From positions 1 through 64,000 of the forward strand of contig NZ_SBLC01000006.1 of NCBI RefSeq assembly GCF_004054105.1: 64,000 nucleotides of DNA, read 5' to 3'. Positions 9,864 to 19,136 of the stretch are shown here, in pieces; the first letter of the stretch is position 1; every line of letters begins with the position of its first letter. The notes beneath the pieces are model-generated. The model had not been told where the DNA came from, searched no databases, and saw only the letters and a list, made by a program, of their open reading frames with translations. The translations under genes were made by a program, and so were the position numbers. Source of the stretch: Falsigemmobacter intermedius. Lineage in GTDB: Bacteria; Pseudomonadota; Alphaproteobacteria; Rhodobacterales; Rhodobacteraceae.

Positions 9864-9873
9864 GGAGGATGGC

Positions 9874-10179
9874 ATGAAGGCGTTTTGGGGTCTGACTTTG
9901 GCGGCAGGGCTCAGCGCCTCGCCCGCGGCTGCTGCCCTCTCGGGCTGGTATGACAGCGCCGAAAAGATCGCCGTGATCCTGGCTGACGCCGCGATTGCCG
10001 ATCAGCACCGCCAGATGCCGCTGCGCGGGATCGAAAACATTGGCACCAATAAAGACGGCGCCGATCTGTGGCAGGTGGAAAGCCAGGAGTGCCGGATGCA
10101 GGTGGCGCTGCGGGCTGTGCCGCCCAAAGGGGTCGGGAAAACCACCTATGAAGTGGCGGGCCGCAGCGCCTGCGATTAA
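9874..10179 (+). CDS. Small secreted hypothetical protein
   Basis: I do not recognise a family. The 101-residue product begins with a signal peptide (MKAFWGLTLAAGLSASPAAAA), so a mature periplasmic protein of about 80 residues is likely. It contains two cysteines (ECRM and the C-terminal SACD) that could form one disulfide. GGAGG precedes the ATG. It lies 10 bases after holC and overlaps the convergent MFS gene by 4 bases. Confidence 0.7.
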   Translation: MKAFWGLTLAAGLSASPAAAALSGWYDSAEKIAVILADAAIADQHRQMPLRGIENIGTNKDGADLWQVESQECRMQVALRAVPPKGVGKTTYEVAGRSACD

Positions 10180-11399
10180 CGCCGCTCGCGGCCCGGGTCT
10201 TTGACGGCGACCAGATAGATCACCAGCGCCAGCGCCAGCACGGCGGAGGAGAGGAAAAATCCGGCATCCGGCGTGCGGATCGGGGCCGCCGGAGACATGA
10301 AATAGCTGAACATCTGCGTGAAAGTCACCGTGCCTGCCAGCATCGCCAGATTGGTCAGCGCGGCGATGCCGCCCTGCAACTCCCCTTGGGCGTTATCCGG
10401 CACCATCCGCGTCATCCGCGCCATCAGCATGGGCTGCACAAAGCCCTCCGGCCCGTGGACGAACATCAGCAGCACCACACCCCACATCGTGCCGGTGATG
10501 CCATAGCAGGCTGCCGCGACGATCCCGCAGATCAGCCCGATCATCGCCACCCGATGCTCTCCCAGGCGGCGCACGGAAATGCCGGTCAGACCGCCCTGGA
10601 AGCCCGCAAGGATCAGACCGAAGATCGCCAGCGTCAGACCGATCGTGGCCTCAGTCCAGCCGAATTTCGCCATGCCCCAGAAGGGCCAGATGGCCGGGTA
10701 AACGGCAGAGCCGAAATAAAAGGTCACCAGCACCGCACAGATCGGGATCACGCCGGGATAGGTGGTGAAGACGCGGAAGGCACCGAAGGGATTGGCCCGC
10801 TTCCACTCAAAGCGGCGGCGTTTGCGTTTGGGCAGGGTTTCGGGCAGCACAAACCAGCCATAGGCGCAGTTGGCAAAAGAAATCGCCGCGGCGACCCAGA
10901 AGGGCACCCTGGGGCCGAGTTCGCCGAGCAGCCCGCCGATGGCCGGGCCGATCACAAAACCCGTGCCGAATGCCGCGCCCATCAGGCCATAGGCCTTCGC
11001 GCGGTTCGCGGGCGTGGTCACATCAGCAATATAGGCATTGGCAATAACCCAGCTTGACCCGCAGATCCCCGCCAGAAGCCGCCCGACAAAGAGCCAGAAC
11101 AGCGTCGGCGCAACTGCAGAGAGCAGATAATCCATCCCCAGACCGAAAATCGCCAGCAGCAGCATGGGGCGGCGGCCGTAGCGATCCGACAGATTGCCCA
11201 TGATCGGCGCGAAGAGAAACTGCGCCATGGAATAGACGAAATACATCCACCCCGCGATCACCGCGGCATCCTCAAGGCCAAGGCGGCCCACCTCTTCCAC
11301 CAGCGCGGGCAGGACAGGGATAATAATCCCAAAGCCGATCATATCGATCAGAACCGTGATCAGCACGAAACCGAAGGCGGGGGCGATGGGGGTCTTCAT
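10176..11399 (-). CDS. MFS transporter, TetA-like drug:H+ antiporter family
   Basis: The 407-residue protein has about 12 hydrophobic helices. It carries the MFS loop 2-3 signature GNLSDRYGRRPMLL near residue 73 and the drug-antiporter motif C region GPAIGGLLGELGPRVPF. The family exports small compounds by proton exchange. The overall look is that of the chromosomal TetA/DHA1-type proteins common in Rhodobacteraceae; the substrate cannot be inferred and tetracycline resistance should not be assumed. gph is 4 bases upstream, so they may be co-transcribed. Confidence 0.85.
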   Translation of the reverse strand: MKTPIAPAFGFVLITVLIDMIGFGIIIPVLPALVEEVGRLGLEDAAVIAGWMYFVYSMAQFLFAPIMGNLSDRYGRRPMLLLAIFGLGMDYLLSAVAPTLFWLFVGRLLAGICGSSWVIANAYIADVTTPANRAKAYGLMGAAFGTGFVIGPAIGGLLGELGPRVPFWVAAAISFANCAYGWFVLPETLPKRKRRRFEWKRANPFGAFRVFTTYPGVIPICAVLVTFYFGSAVYPAIWPFWGMAKFGWTEATIGLTLAIFGLILAGFQGGLTGISVRRLGEHRVAMIGLICGIVAAACYGITGTMWGVVLLMFVHGPEGFVQPMLMARMTRMVPDNAQGELQGGIAALTNLAMLAGTVTFTQMFSYFMSPAAPIRTPDAGFFLSSAVLALALVIYLVAVKDPGRERR

Positions 11400-11403
11400 C
11401 TGC

Positions 11404-12072
11404 TCAGGCCGCGGGACAAAGCTGCGACAGAAGGGCAGGCAGGTCAGGGTAGGCTGAGACGACGCCGTCGGGGTTCATCCCGCGCACCAGATCCCCCTCC
11501 GGCCCGAGGGTGACAAGGATCACCGGGACCCCGGCATTCTCAGCGGTCTTGCGATCGGTAATGGTGTCGCCCACCAGCACCGAACGCTCGCGACGCCCGC
11601 CGGCAAGCTCAATCGCATGCCACAAAGGCGCGGGGTCGGGCTTGCGCACAGGCAGGCTGCCCGCGCCGACCAGAGCGTCGAACAGATCCAGAGTGCCAAG
11701 CGCGCGCAGAAGTTTCTCTGCCAGATCAACGGGTTTGTTGGTGCAAATGCCAACCCGCCAGCCATCGCGCTTCAGCGCTTCGATGGTTTCAACCGCCTCC
11801 GGGAAGAAGCGGGTTTCGCGGCAGATATCGGCCTCATAGGCCCCCAGCAGCACCGGCTGCCAGCGATCGAGATCACTCTCCCCCCAACCGAGGTTCATGA
11901 TCTCAGACCCGCGACGCAGCATGGCCCGGCTGCCGAATCCCGCAACGGGCGCATCTTTTGCGGTCAGCGGACGGCCATGCCCGGCCTTCTCAAAGGCGTG
12001 ATTGGCCGCAGCGAGCAGATCCGCTGCCGTATCCGCCAGCGTACCGTCGAGGTCAAAAATGACTGAGCGCAT
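11404..12072 (-). CDS. gph: Phosphoglycolate phosphatase, HAD superfamily
   Basis: Gph removes phosphate from 2-phosphoglycolate, a product of Rubisco oxygenation or DNA 3'-end repair. The 222-residue protein opens with HAD motif I FDLDGTLADT (nucleophile D of FDLDG). It has the helical cap, motif II ICTNKP, and motifs III/IV around VRKPDP and LVGDTITD. I start it at the Met immediately before RSVIFDLDG; longer in-frame reading upstream is non-coding in character. Specificity within the HAD family is inferred from similarity only. Confidence 0.85.
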   Translation of the reverse strand: MRSVIFDLDGTLADTAADLLAAANHAFEKAGHGRPLTAKDAPVAGFGSRAMLRRGSEIMNLGWGESDLDRWQPVLLGAYEADICRETRFFPEAVETIEALKRDGWRVGICTNKPVDLAEKLLRALGTLDLFDALVGAGSLPVRKPDPAPLWHAIELAGGRRERSVLVGDTITDRKTAENAGVPVILVTLGPEGDLVRGMNPDGVVSAYPDLPALLSQLCPAA

Positions 12073-12290
12073 GGAAAGTCCTGTCGCTTTAGCTGTCGCG
12101 CGGGCTGCGCCTGGCGCAGGGCGTACCCCTGCCGAACCCGTTTGAAAAGCAGTTTCTGAACCGATGGTTCCGCTTGTGGCCGCCGCGCCATAGCGACGCG
12201 GGCGGATTTCGCGCTTGTGACCCGGGCTCTGCGGCTTTACCGAAGCGGTTTCTGCCGGTATCCCGGCCTGAACCGGACACGGAGAGTGAT

Positions 12291-12974
12291 ATGCTGGCTG
12301 AAGACGCGCTTGAGCATCTGAAAACCCTTGGTGATGTGCAAAAAGCCGCCGAAGCTGCCGCCTGGCACAAGGTGGACCGCCCCTATCTGGGCATCGCACC
12401 GGCTGTGATCGACGGGCTGGCCCGCGAATGGCGGCAAAGCCTGAGCCTGGAAGAGCGTCTGGCGCTGGCCGATGGCCTTTGGCAGAGCGGTGTTCACGAC
12501 GCGATGATGGCGGCGGCAAAACTGCTTGAGCAGGCGCGCATCCGTCCCTCCGATGAAGAGGCTTTCGCGCTGATTCTTGCCTGGCTGCCCGGTGTTGAAG
12601 GGGCCGCGCTCTCCGATCAGCTGGCGGTGGCCGGGGCGAAGCGGCTGCTGGCAGATCCTTCGCGTGTGGAGGCGCTGGAGCCCTTCGTCACCGCTGAGAA
12701 CCGCTGGGCGCGGCGCTCGGTTCTGCTGATGCTGAGCCCTTGGGCGAAGATGAACAACCCGAAGGAAGCGGATCTGGCGATCCGTGACCGCGCGCTGCTT
12801 TGGGCCGGAACTTTAATTTCGGACCGCAACTGGTTCATTCAGAAAGCTGTTTCGGGTTGGATTGCGGATCTTTCGCGCCACGACGAGGCCCGCGCCCGCG
12901 CCTTTATCGACGCTCATGGCGCTGCGCTGAAGAGCTATGCGCTGAAGGAATCCGGGCGTTTCCTGAAAGACTAA
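12291..12974 (+). CDS. AlkD-like DNA alkylation repair protein (HEAT repeats)
   Basis: The 227-residue, mostly helical protein has features of the AlkC/AlkD family of HEAT-repeat DNA glycosylases that excise N3- and N7-alkylpurines. These are ENRWARRSVLLML and the later ISDRNWFIQKAVSGWI, which carry the conserved Trp/Arg and Asp/Trp positions. GGAGAG precedes the ATG at 12291. It diverges from gph and overlaps the convergent next gene by 4 bases. Function is inferred from family likeness. Confidence 0.8.
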   Translation: MLAEDALEHLKTLGDVQKAAEAAAWHKVDRPYLGIAPAVIDGLAREWRQSLSLEERLALADGLWQSGVHDAMMAAAKLLEQARIRPSDEEAFALILAWLPGVEGAALSDQLAVAGAKRLLADPSRVEALEPFVTAENRWARRSVLLMLSPWAKMNNPKEADLAIRDRALLWAGTLISDRNWFIQKAVSGWIADLSRHDEARARAFIDAHGAALKSYALKESGRFLKD

Positions 12975-13762
12975 GGGTGCAGCGCCCGAAACGCCTTCAA
13001 GGCCTCGGGCGCGACCTGATCGACATGCACCACGGTGGTGTGGATCGAAAACACCACGGCGCGCGACTTCGGCAGGCGCAGCAGGGCCTGCCGCTCTGAG
13101 CGCAGATAGGGCCTGCTGGCGGGTTTGGGGCGCATCTCACCCTCGCGGCGCGGCTGAAACAGCGCCGGGCCTTCATAAAGCAGAGCATTCGAGCGCCAGA
13201 GCGGCTGGCCGGGCCGAATGGCATCAAAGAGACGCTGCACCCGCGCTGCGAGATTTTCGTCATACTCCGGCACCGGGCGGTGGATCCCGCTCAGCGGCCT
13301 GCCGATCTTTTCGCTCAGCGTCCAGCTGGCGGGAAAGCACAGGATCGCCGCTTTCATCACATGCTCGCGCCCCTCGGGCAGATGGATGACAAAATCCTCC
13401 TGGACAAGCCTGCCAAGCGTGATCAGAGGTTCGTCAAATTTAATCGGAATCCGGCAGTTGTCTGGTCGGGTTACCGCATCTTTTTCAAATAGATATGAGC
13501 CGTTCTTCATCAAAAGGCTGAGCGTCTCTGACAGCAGTTCCTGCGTCGCGTCAAAGGCCTCTGGCAGCAGTGCATGCACAGTGGAGCGCTGCCGCTCAAT
13601 CAGCCCATCGCGCAGCCGCATCTGTCCCGCGAAGGCTTCGTCCTGAAAGATCCAGTCCTCAGGCGCAAGCGGACGGATGCCCGGCAGCTTCGCGCTGACC
13701 GGATCCATCCAGGGCATGTGGACCAGTCGGTCCTGAAGGACCGGAACCGGGCTCACTCCCAC
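12971..13762 (-). CDS. DUF3445 / haem-dependent oxidative N-demethylase-like protein
   Basis: The 263-residue protein matches the DUF3445 family in layout: an N-terminal RPLAPEDWIFQDEAFAGQMRLR region, a central LTLGRLVQEDFVIHLPEG and FPASWTLSEKIGRPLSGIHRPVPEY, and a C-terminal YLRSERQALLRLP. Family members bind haem and some oxidatively demethylate small amines such as dimethylamine. The substrate here is unknown. It starts inside the end of mfd (10-base overlap) and so is probably in the mfd transcript. Confidence 0.75.
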   Translation of the reverse strand: MGVSPVPVLQDRLVHMPWMDPVSAKLPGIRPLAPEDWIFQDEAFAGQMRLRDGLIERQRSTVHALLPEAFDATQELLSETLSLLMKNGSYLFEKDAVTRPDNCRIPIKFDEPLITLGRLVQEDFVIHLPEGREHVMKAAILCFPASWTLSEKIGRPLSGIHRPVPEYDENLAARVQRLFDAIRPGQPLWRSNALLYEGPALFQPRREGEMRPKPASRPYLRSERQALLRLPKSRAVVFSIHTTVVHVDQVAPEALKAFRALHP

Positions 13763-16700
13763 CGTTTCGGACCCTTGCCGCGCGGCAGGGGCCGACGCTC
13801 AACCGGAACGCGGCGCAGCGGGGTGGCCGGTGCTTTCGGGGGCGGCGCGGGTTTGTGGATCGGCGGCGGCACGGCTTTTGGCGGCGCTTTCGGCGCGGCG
13901 GAGGAGGGCTTGGCCTTCTCCGCCAGATCGCGGGCAATGGCGAAGCTGCCTTTGATCTTCTCGGCGTCATTGGGCCAGTCGCGGGCGATGATCAGCTTGT
14001 TGTCTTTCAGCTTCACATTATGCGGATCGGCCTGCAGATATTCGACCAGACCGCCCGGATTGGGGAATTTATCGGCGTGGAACTGCACCGTGGCCCCTTT
14101 GGGCCCGGCGTCCAGCCGTCCGATCCCGGCGCGTTTGCACATCGCTTTGATCCGCATGACCAGCAGCAGCGTGTTCACCTCTTTCGGCACCGGGCCGAAG
14201 CGGTCGATCAATTCAGCCGCAAAGCCTTCAAGCTCAACCTTGCCCGAGAGCCCCGACAGGCGGCGGTAGAGCCCGAGACGCACGTCGAGATCGGGGATAT
14301 AGGCTTCGGGGATCAGCACCGGCACGCCAAGGTTAATCTGCGGTGCCCAGTCGCTGTCGAGCGACTGCGGCCCCTCAATCTCGCCCGAGCGGATCTTGGC
14401 GATCGTCTCTTCCAGCATGTGCTGGTAAAGCTCAAAGCCCACTTCTTTAATGTGACCCGACTGCTCCTCGCCCAGGAGGTTGCCCGCACCGCGCTGGTCA
14501 AGGTCATGGGAGGCGAGGTTAAAGCCCGCACCCAGACTGTCGAAACTGGCCAGGAGTTTCAGCCGCCGTTCCGCCTGGGGTGTCAGCGGGCTGCGGGGTT
14601 TGGTGGTCAGGTAGCAATAAGCGCGGGTTTTCGAACGGCCCACCCGGCCACGGATCTGGTAAAGCTGGCTCAGGCCGAACATATCAGCGCGGTGGATGAT
14701 CATCGTATTCGCGGTGGGGATGTCGAGGCCGGATTCCACGATTGTGGTGGCCAGCAGCACATCGGCCTTGCCGTCGTAAAAATCGTTCATCCGCTGGTCG
14801 AGCTCACCCGCCGCAAGTTGGCCATTGGCGACGATGAAGCTCACCTCCGGGACCTGATCGCGCAGGAACTCTTCCATATCCGGCAGATCCGAGATGCGCG
14901 GCACCACGAAGAAGCTTTGCCCGCCGCGGTATTTCTCGCGCAAAAGCGCTTCGCGGATCGTGACGCCGTCAAATTCCGAGACATAGGTGCGGATCGCCAG
15001 GCGATCGACCGGGGGCGTCGCGATGACCGAGAGATCGCGCACGCCCGATAGCGAAAGTTGCAGCGTGCGCGGGATCGGCGTTGCGGTCAGCGTCAGCACG
15101 TGGATGTCAGAGCGCAGTTCCTTCAGCCGCTCTTTATGTGTCACGCCGAAGTGCTGCTCTTCGTCGATGATGAGCAGGCCAAGGTTTTTGAACTTCACCG
15201 CCTGGGCCAGGACCGCATGGGTGCCGACGACGATATCCACCGAGCCATCGGCCAGACCTTCACGGGTTTTCGCGGCCTCTTTGGCCGTCACGAAGCGCGA
15301 GAGTGGTTTAACATTCAGCGGGAAACCTTTGAAACGGGCCTCAAAACTGCGGAAGTGCTGCCGCGCGAGCAGGGTGGTCGGGGCGACCACGGCGACCTGC
15401 ATCCCGGACATCGCCGCGACAAAGGCGGCGCGCATCGCCACTTCGGTTTTACCAAAGCCCACGTCGCCTACGACCAGGCGGTCCATCGGGCTGCCCTGGC
15501 CGAGATCTTCCAGAACGGCGGCGATGGAGGCGAGCTGATCGTCGGTCTCCACATAGGGGAACCTTGCGCAGAAGGCATCCCAAAGCCCCTCCGGCGGGGT
15601 GAGGATCGGGGCGGCGCGCAGGGTGCGCTCTGCCGCGACCCGCATCAGGCGGTCGGCGATTTCGCGGATCCGCTCTTTCAGTTTCGCCTTGCGGGCCTGC
15701 CAGGCACCGCCGCCGAGCTTGTCGAGAAGCCCCTCCTCATGGCCATAGCGTGAGAGCAGCTCGATGTTTTCGACCGGCAGATAAAGTCGGTCACCACCTG
15801 CGTATTCCAGCGCCAGACAGTCATGCGGCGCGCCGAGGGCATTGATGGTCTCAAGCCCCTTAAAGCGCCCGATGCCATGCTCAATATGCACCACCAGATC
15901 GCCCGGGGTGAGCGATGTGGTGCTTTGCAGGAAGTTTTCGGCCTTCTTCTTGCGGCGCGGGCGGCCGATCATCCGGTCGCCTAAGATGTCCTGCTCGGAA
16001 ATGACTGTCAGGCCCGGGGCCTCAAAGCCCTCTTCCAGGCCCCAGATCACCAGGAAAAGCTGGCCCTTGCCCTTTTTATACTCGGGCAGCGCGCGCAGAT
16101 CGGCCACCGCTTCCGCGCCGGTCAGCCCCTGATCGGCCAGAAGCCCGGCCATCCGCTCCCGCGAACCCTCTGAGTGATGGGTCAGCACCACATGGCCGTG
16201 CTGGCGACGCGCCCGGATATGATCGGCGAGGGCCCCAAAGAGGTTCAGCCCCTCGGTCTGACGCTCAATGGCGAAGTTTTTGCCTCTGCGGGCACCGGCA
16301 TCGATCACACCGGGCCCGGGCGGCTGCGGCGCGCCGTGGAAGCGCACCACGCGGCGGTCCGCAATGGCTGCGAGCCAGGCCTCTTCGTCGAGATAGAGAA
16401 GTCCGGGAGGCGCGGGCTTATAGGGGCTGTCGAGCCGTGCCTTATTGCTCAGCGCTTCGCGGCGGGCGTCATATTGCTCAGAGATCTGATGCCAGCGGGC
16501 GTCGCGCACGGCGTCAAGCTGGTCGTCCATGGTGACGGTGGCACCCGGCAGGAAATCAAAGAGCGTGGCGAGGCTTTCATGGAAAAAGCCCATCCAATGC
16601 TCCATGCCGGCGTACTTGCGCCCCGCACTCACCGCCTCATAGAGCGGGTCGTCCTGACCCCCGGTGCCGAACTCCACCCGGTAATTCTGGCGGAACCGCG

Positions 16701-17343
16701 CGATGGCCGCCTCATCCAGGATGATCTCAGAGACCGGCGAGAGATCCACGGAGGTCAGCCGCTCGCCCGAGCGTTGGGTCTCGGCGTCAAAGCGGCGGAT
16801 GCTGTCGAGCTGATCGCCGAAGAAATCAAGCCGCACCGGGCCCTCATGGCCGGGGGGCCAGATATCCACGATGCCACCGCGGATGGCGCAGTCGCCGGGC
16901 TCCGTCACCGTGGGGGAATGCGAAAAGCCCGCACGCACAAGGAAGGCCCGCAGGGCCGCCTCGTCCACGCGGTCACCGACCTGGGCGATAAAGCTTGCGC
17001 GCAGCACGGTCTCGCGGGTGGGCACGCGTTGCATGGCGGCCGAAAGGGTGGTGACCACGATGGGTGGCACCGGCAGGCCATGGCTCAGCGCCGCGAGCAC
17101 CGACATCCGCATGGCCGAAAGCTCGGGGTTGGGCGAGATCCGGTCATAGGGCAGGCAGTCCCAGGCCGGGAAATGAAGCACTACCCGGGCGGGATCGAGC
17201 ACCGAAAGCGCCTCAATCATCGCAGCCGCGCGTTTGTCGTCGCGCGCAATATGCAGCACCGGTCCATTGGCACGGTCAGCTTCAAGAAGAACGCGGGTGG
17301 CGTCAAAACCCTCGGGCGCACCGCCCGTCAGCAAAAGAGGCAT
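13753..17343 (-). CDS. mfd: Transcription-repair coupling factor
   Basis: Mfd pushes stalled RNA polymerase off DNA lesions and recruits UvrA. The 1196-residue protein has the UvrB-like N-terminal modules, the RNAP-interaction domain around GDLVVHIEHGIGRFKGLE, and the RecG-like motor with Walker A VGDVGFGKTE and DEEQ box. It also has motif III LTATPIPRTL, the QIRGRVGRSKTRAY helicase motif VI and the C-terminal TRCF domain. An unusual tail of about 60 residues follows, rich in Pro, Ala and Lys, ending PRGKGPKRWE. Confidence 0.96.
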   Translation of the reverse strand: MPLLLTGGAPEGFDATRVLLEADRANGPVLHIARDDKRAAAMIEALSVLDPARVVLHFPAWDCLPYDRISPNPELSAMRMSVLAALSHGLPVPPIVVTTLSAAMQRVPTRETVLRASFIAQVGDRVDEAALRAFLVRAGFSHSPTVTEPGDCAIRGGIVDIWPPGHEGPVRLDFFGDQLDSIRRFDAETQRSGERLTSVDLSPVSEIILDEAAIARFRQNYRVEFGTGGQDDPLYEAVSAGRKYAGMEHWMGFFHESLATLFDFLPGATVTMDDQLDAVRDARWHQISEQYDARREALSNKARLDSPYKPAPPGLLYLDEEAWLAAIADRRVVRFHGAPQPPGPGVIDAGARRGKNFAIERQTEGLNLFGALADHIRARRQHGHVVLTHHSEGSRERMAGLLADQGLTGAEAVADLRALPEYKKGKGQLFLVIWGLEEGFEAPGLTVISEQDILGDRMIGRPRRKKKAENFLQSTTSLTPGDLVVHIEHGIGRFKGLETINALGAPHDCLALEYAGGDRLYLPVENIELLSRYGHEEGLLDKLGGGAWQARKAKLKERIREIADRLMRVAAERTLRAAPILTPPEGLWDAFCARFPYVETDDQLASIAAVLEDLGQGSPMDRLVVGDVGFGKTEVAMRAAFVAAMSGMQVAVVAPTTLLARQHFRSFEARFKGFPLNVKPLSRFVTAKEAAKTREGLADGSVDIVVGTHAVLAQAVKFKNLGLLIIDEEQHFGVTHKERLKELRSDIHVLTLTATPIPRTLQLSLSGVRDLSVIATPPVDRLAIRTYVSEFDGVTIREALLREKYRGGQSFFVVPRISDLPDMEEFLRDQVPEVSFIVANGQLAAGELDQRMNDFYDGKADVLLATTIVESGLDIPTANTMIIHRADMFGLSQLYQIRGRVGRSKTRAYCYLTTKPRSPLTPQAERRLKLLASFDSLGAGFNLASHDLDQRGAGNLLGEEQSGHIKEVGFELYQHMLEETIAKIRSGEIEGPQSLDSDWAPQINLGVPVLIPEAYIPDLDVRLGLYRRLSGLSGKVELEGFAAELIDRFGPVPKEVNTLLLVMRIKAMCKRAGIGRLDAGPKGATVQFHADKFPNPGGLVEYLQADPHNVKLKDNKLIIARDWPNDAEKIKGSFAIARDLAEKAKPSSAAPKAPPKAVPPPIHKPAPPPKAPATPLRRVPVERRPLPRGKGPKRWE

Positions 17344-17346
17344 GGG

Positions 17347-17874
17347 TCAGTTTCCCAAAAACGAGGCGGAGAGATTTTGATACATCCCCCACATGGAAGT
17401 CACAAAGATCGCAATCATCCCGATCAGCTGCACGAAGAAGCGGTGCCGCGCGATCAGGGCGAAGGTCTCTTCAGGGCCGGGCTGCTGTTCGATGCGCAGG
17501 CAGGCGCGGCGGGAAAGGGCCGCAATCAGCATGGCGGGCACCAGCAAAAGCGCCAGAGCCTGCGCGAGATGCAGCCCGTAATGAAAGCCCAGCACCACCA
17601 GCAGGCTCAGGGCGCAGAAGACGGCGCCGGTCAGAAGCGTGCCACCGGTCCGGGTGATATGGCCGATGCGGCGGGCATGGATGGCGGCCAGGGTGCAGAC
17701 ATCGCGGATGACCTGCGGGTCCTGGCTTCTGCGCGCCCGTGCCACCAGATCCCAGGGCACACCCAGCACGAAATGGCTGGCCCGCGACCACATGACCGCC
17801 AGGGCTATCCAGAACCAGAGGTTGGAGAAGCTGTAGAAGTCGATGATCTGTGGCAGCAGGCGCAGGATGTCCAC
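17347..17874 (-). CDS. Small membrane protein of unknown function
   Basis: The 175-residue protein has hydrophobic segments at about residues 17-40 (SNLWFWIALAVMWSRASHF), 80-120 and near 150-165, separated by basic stretches. It resembles a rhodobacteral family labelled 'component of SufBCD complex' in automatic annotation, but nothing in the sequence or the neighbourhood supports a role in Fe-S assembly. It ends 3 bases before mfd, so the two are likely co-transcribed. Confidence 0.65.
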   Translation of the reverse strand: MDILRLLPQIIDFYSFSNLWFWIALAVMWSRASHFVLGVPWDLVARARRSQDPQVIRDVCTLAAIHARRIGHITRTGGTLLTGAVFCALSLLVVLGFHYGLHLAQALALLLVPAMLIAALSRRACLRIEQQPGPEETFALIARHRFFVQLIGMIAIFVTSMWGMYQNLSASFLGN

Positions 17875-18033
17875 CCGGGGTCAGGCTCCGTCTGAAAGGC
17901 TCTGCATCTGTCTAGCGCTGCAGGGGCGGTTTGCCCAGAGAGTTCGGGCAGGCTGCGCCGTGCGGGTCTTCAGGCTTGAGCGGGGGGGCAGATCATGGCA
18001 GGACAGGGCATCTTTGTTGATGGGAAGCCCGCT

Positions 18034-19026
18034 ATGACCTTCGCAGATTACCCTGCCACCCGCTTTCGCCGCCTGCGCCGCACGCCGGCACTTCGCGATC
18101 TGGTGCAGGAGCACCGTCTGTCTGCGGCGGATCTGATCTGGCCGGTGTTCATCCGTGAAGGCCACAACACCGAAGAGCCCATCGCTTCGATGCCTGGTGT
18201 CTCGCGTCTGACGTTGGACCGTTTGCTGGTGCGCGCCACCGAGGCCCATGAGGCCGGCGTTCAGGTGATCTGTCTTTTCCCCTATACCGACCAGTCGCTG
18301 CGCACTGAGGATTGTGCCGAGGCCTGGAGCCCCGAGAACCTGACCAACCGCGCGATCCGCATGCTGAAAAAGGAGCTGCCCTCGCTGGCGGTGATGACGG
18401 ATATTGCGCTCGATCCCTATAATGCCAATGGCCATGACGGCTTTGTGGTCGACGGCGTCATCGTCAATGATGAAACCGTTGAGGCGCTGGTCAAAATGGC
18501 GCTGGCTCAGGCCGAAGCGGGGGCCGATATTCTGGGGCCGTCGGATATGATGGACGGTCGCATTGGTGCCATGCGCGCGGCGCTGGAGGAGAATGGCCAT
18601 CAGGATGTGACCATCATGTCCTATTCGGCGAAATATGCCTCCTGCTTCTATGGCCCTTTCCGCGATGCGGTTGGCGCTTCGGGCCGTCTGGTCGGCGATA
18701 AAAAGACCTATCAGATGAACCCCGGCAATTCCGATGAGGCGCTGCGCCTCGTTGCCCGCGACCTGGCTGAGGGCGCGGATATGGTCATGGTGAAACCGGG
18801 CATGCCCTATCTCGATATCTGCACCCGCGTGAAGCGCGAGCTGCAGGTGCCGACCTTCGCCTACCAGGTCTCGGGTGAATATGCGATGCTGAAGGGCGCT
18901 GCGCAGAATGGCTGGATCGATGGGGAGAAATCCATGCTCGAGAGCCTTTTGTGCTTCAAGCGCGCGGGCTGCGACGGGATTCTCACCTATTTCGCGGTAG
19001 ATGTTGCAAAATATCTGAAGGGCTGA
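18034..19026 (+). CDS. hemB: Delta-aminolevulinic acid dehydratase (porphobilinogen synthase)
   Basis: HemB condenses two 5-aminolevulinates to porphobilinogen in tetrapyrrole synthesis. The 330-residue protein has both active-site lysines, in SYSAKYAS and VMVKPGMPYLD. At the metal site it reads DIALDPYNANGHDG, with Asp in place of the Cys found in zinc enzymes, so it belongs to the Mg/K-type or metal-independent class. I chose ATG 18034 (GGAAG upstream). An in-frame ATG at 17995 would add 13 residues not typical of the family. Confidence 0.94.
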   Translation: MTFADYPATRFRRLRRTPALRDLVQEHRLSAADLIWPVFIREGHNTEEPIASMPGVSRLTLDRLLVRATEAHEAGVQVICLFPYTDQSLRTEDCAEAWSPENLTNRAIRMLKKELPSLAVMTDIALDPYNANGHDGFVVDGVIVNDETVEALVKMALAQAEAGADILGPSDMMDGRIGAMRAALEENGHQDVTIMSYSAKYASCFYGPFRDAVGASGRLVGDKKTYQMNPGNSDEALRLVARDLAEGADMVMVKPGMPYLDICTRVKRELQVPTFAYQVSGEYAMLKGAAQNGWIDGEKSMLESLLCFKRAGCDGILTYFAVDVAKYLKG

Positions 19027-19040
19027 TCAGCGCCACTTCG

Positions 19041-19072
19041 CCGTTCTGTCGCCCTGCGGGGTGACAGAACGG
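19041..19072 (+). terminator. Perfect inverted repeat after hemB
   Basis: CCGTTCTGTC and GACAGAACGG form a 10-bp perfect stem around a GC-rich centre, followed by AAATTT. It sits 15 bases after the hemB stop. It may end hemB transcription, but the T-run is poor, so an operator for the next gene is an alternative. Confidence 0.5.
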
Positions 19073-19136
19073 AAATTTCTGCCTAGTGTGTCAGGCAATA
19101 AGCGGGAACAACCCCGCACAAAGGCGGAGCAGACAG

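Noticed and set aside
10176-11399. Tetracycline resistance gene
   Set aside because: The protein is TetA-like in fold, but this MFS group is broad and the context is chromosomal housekeeping genes with no mobile element.
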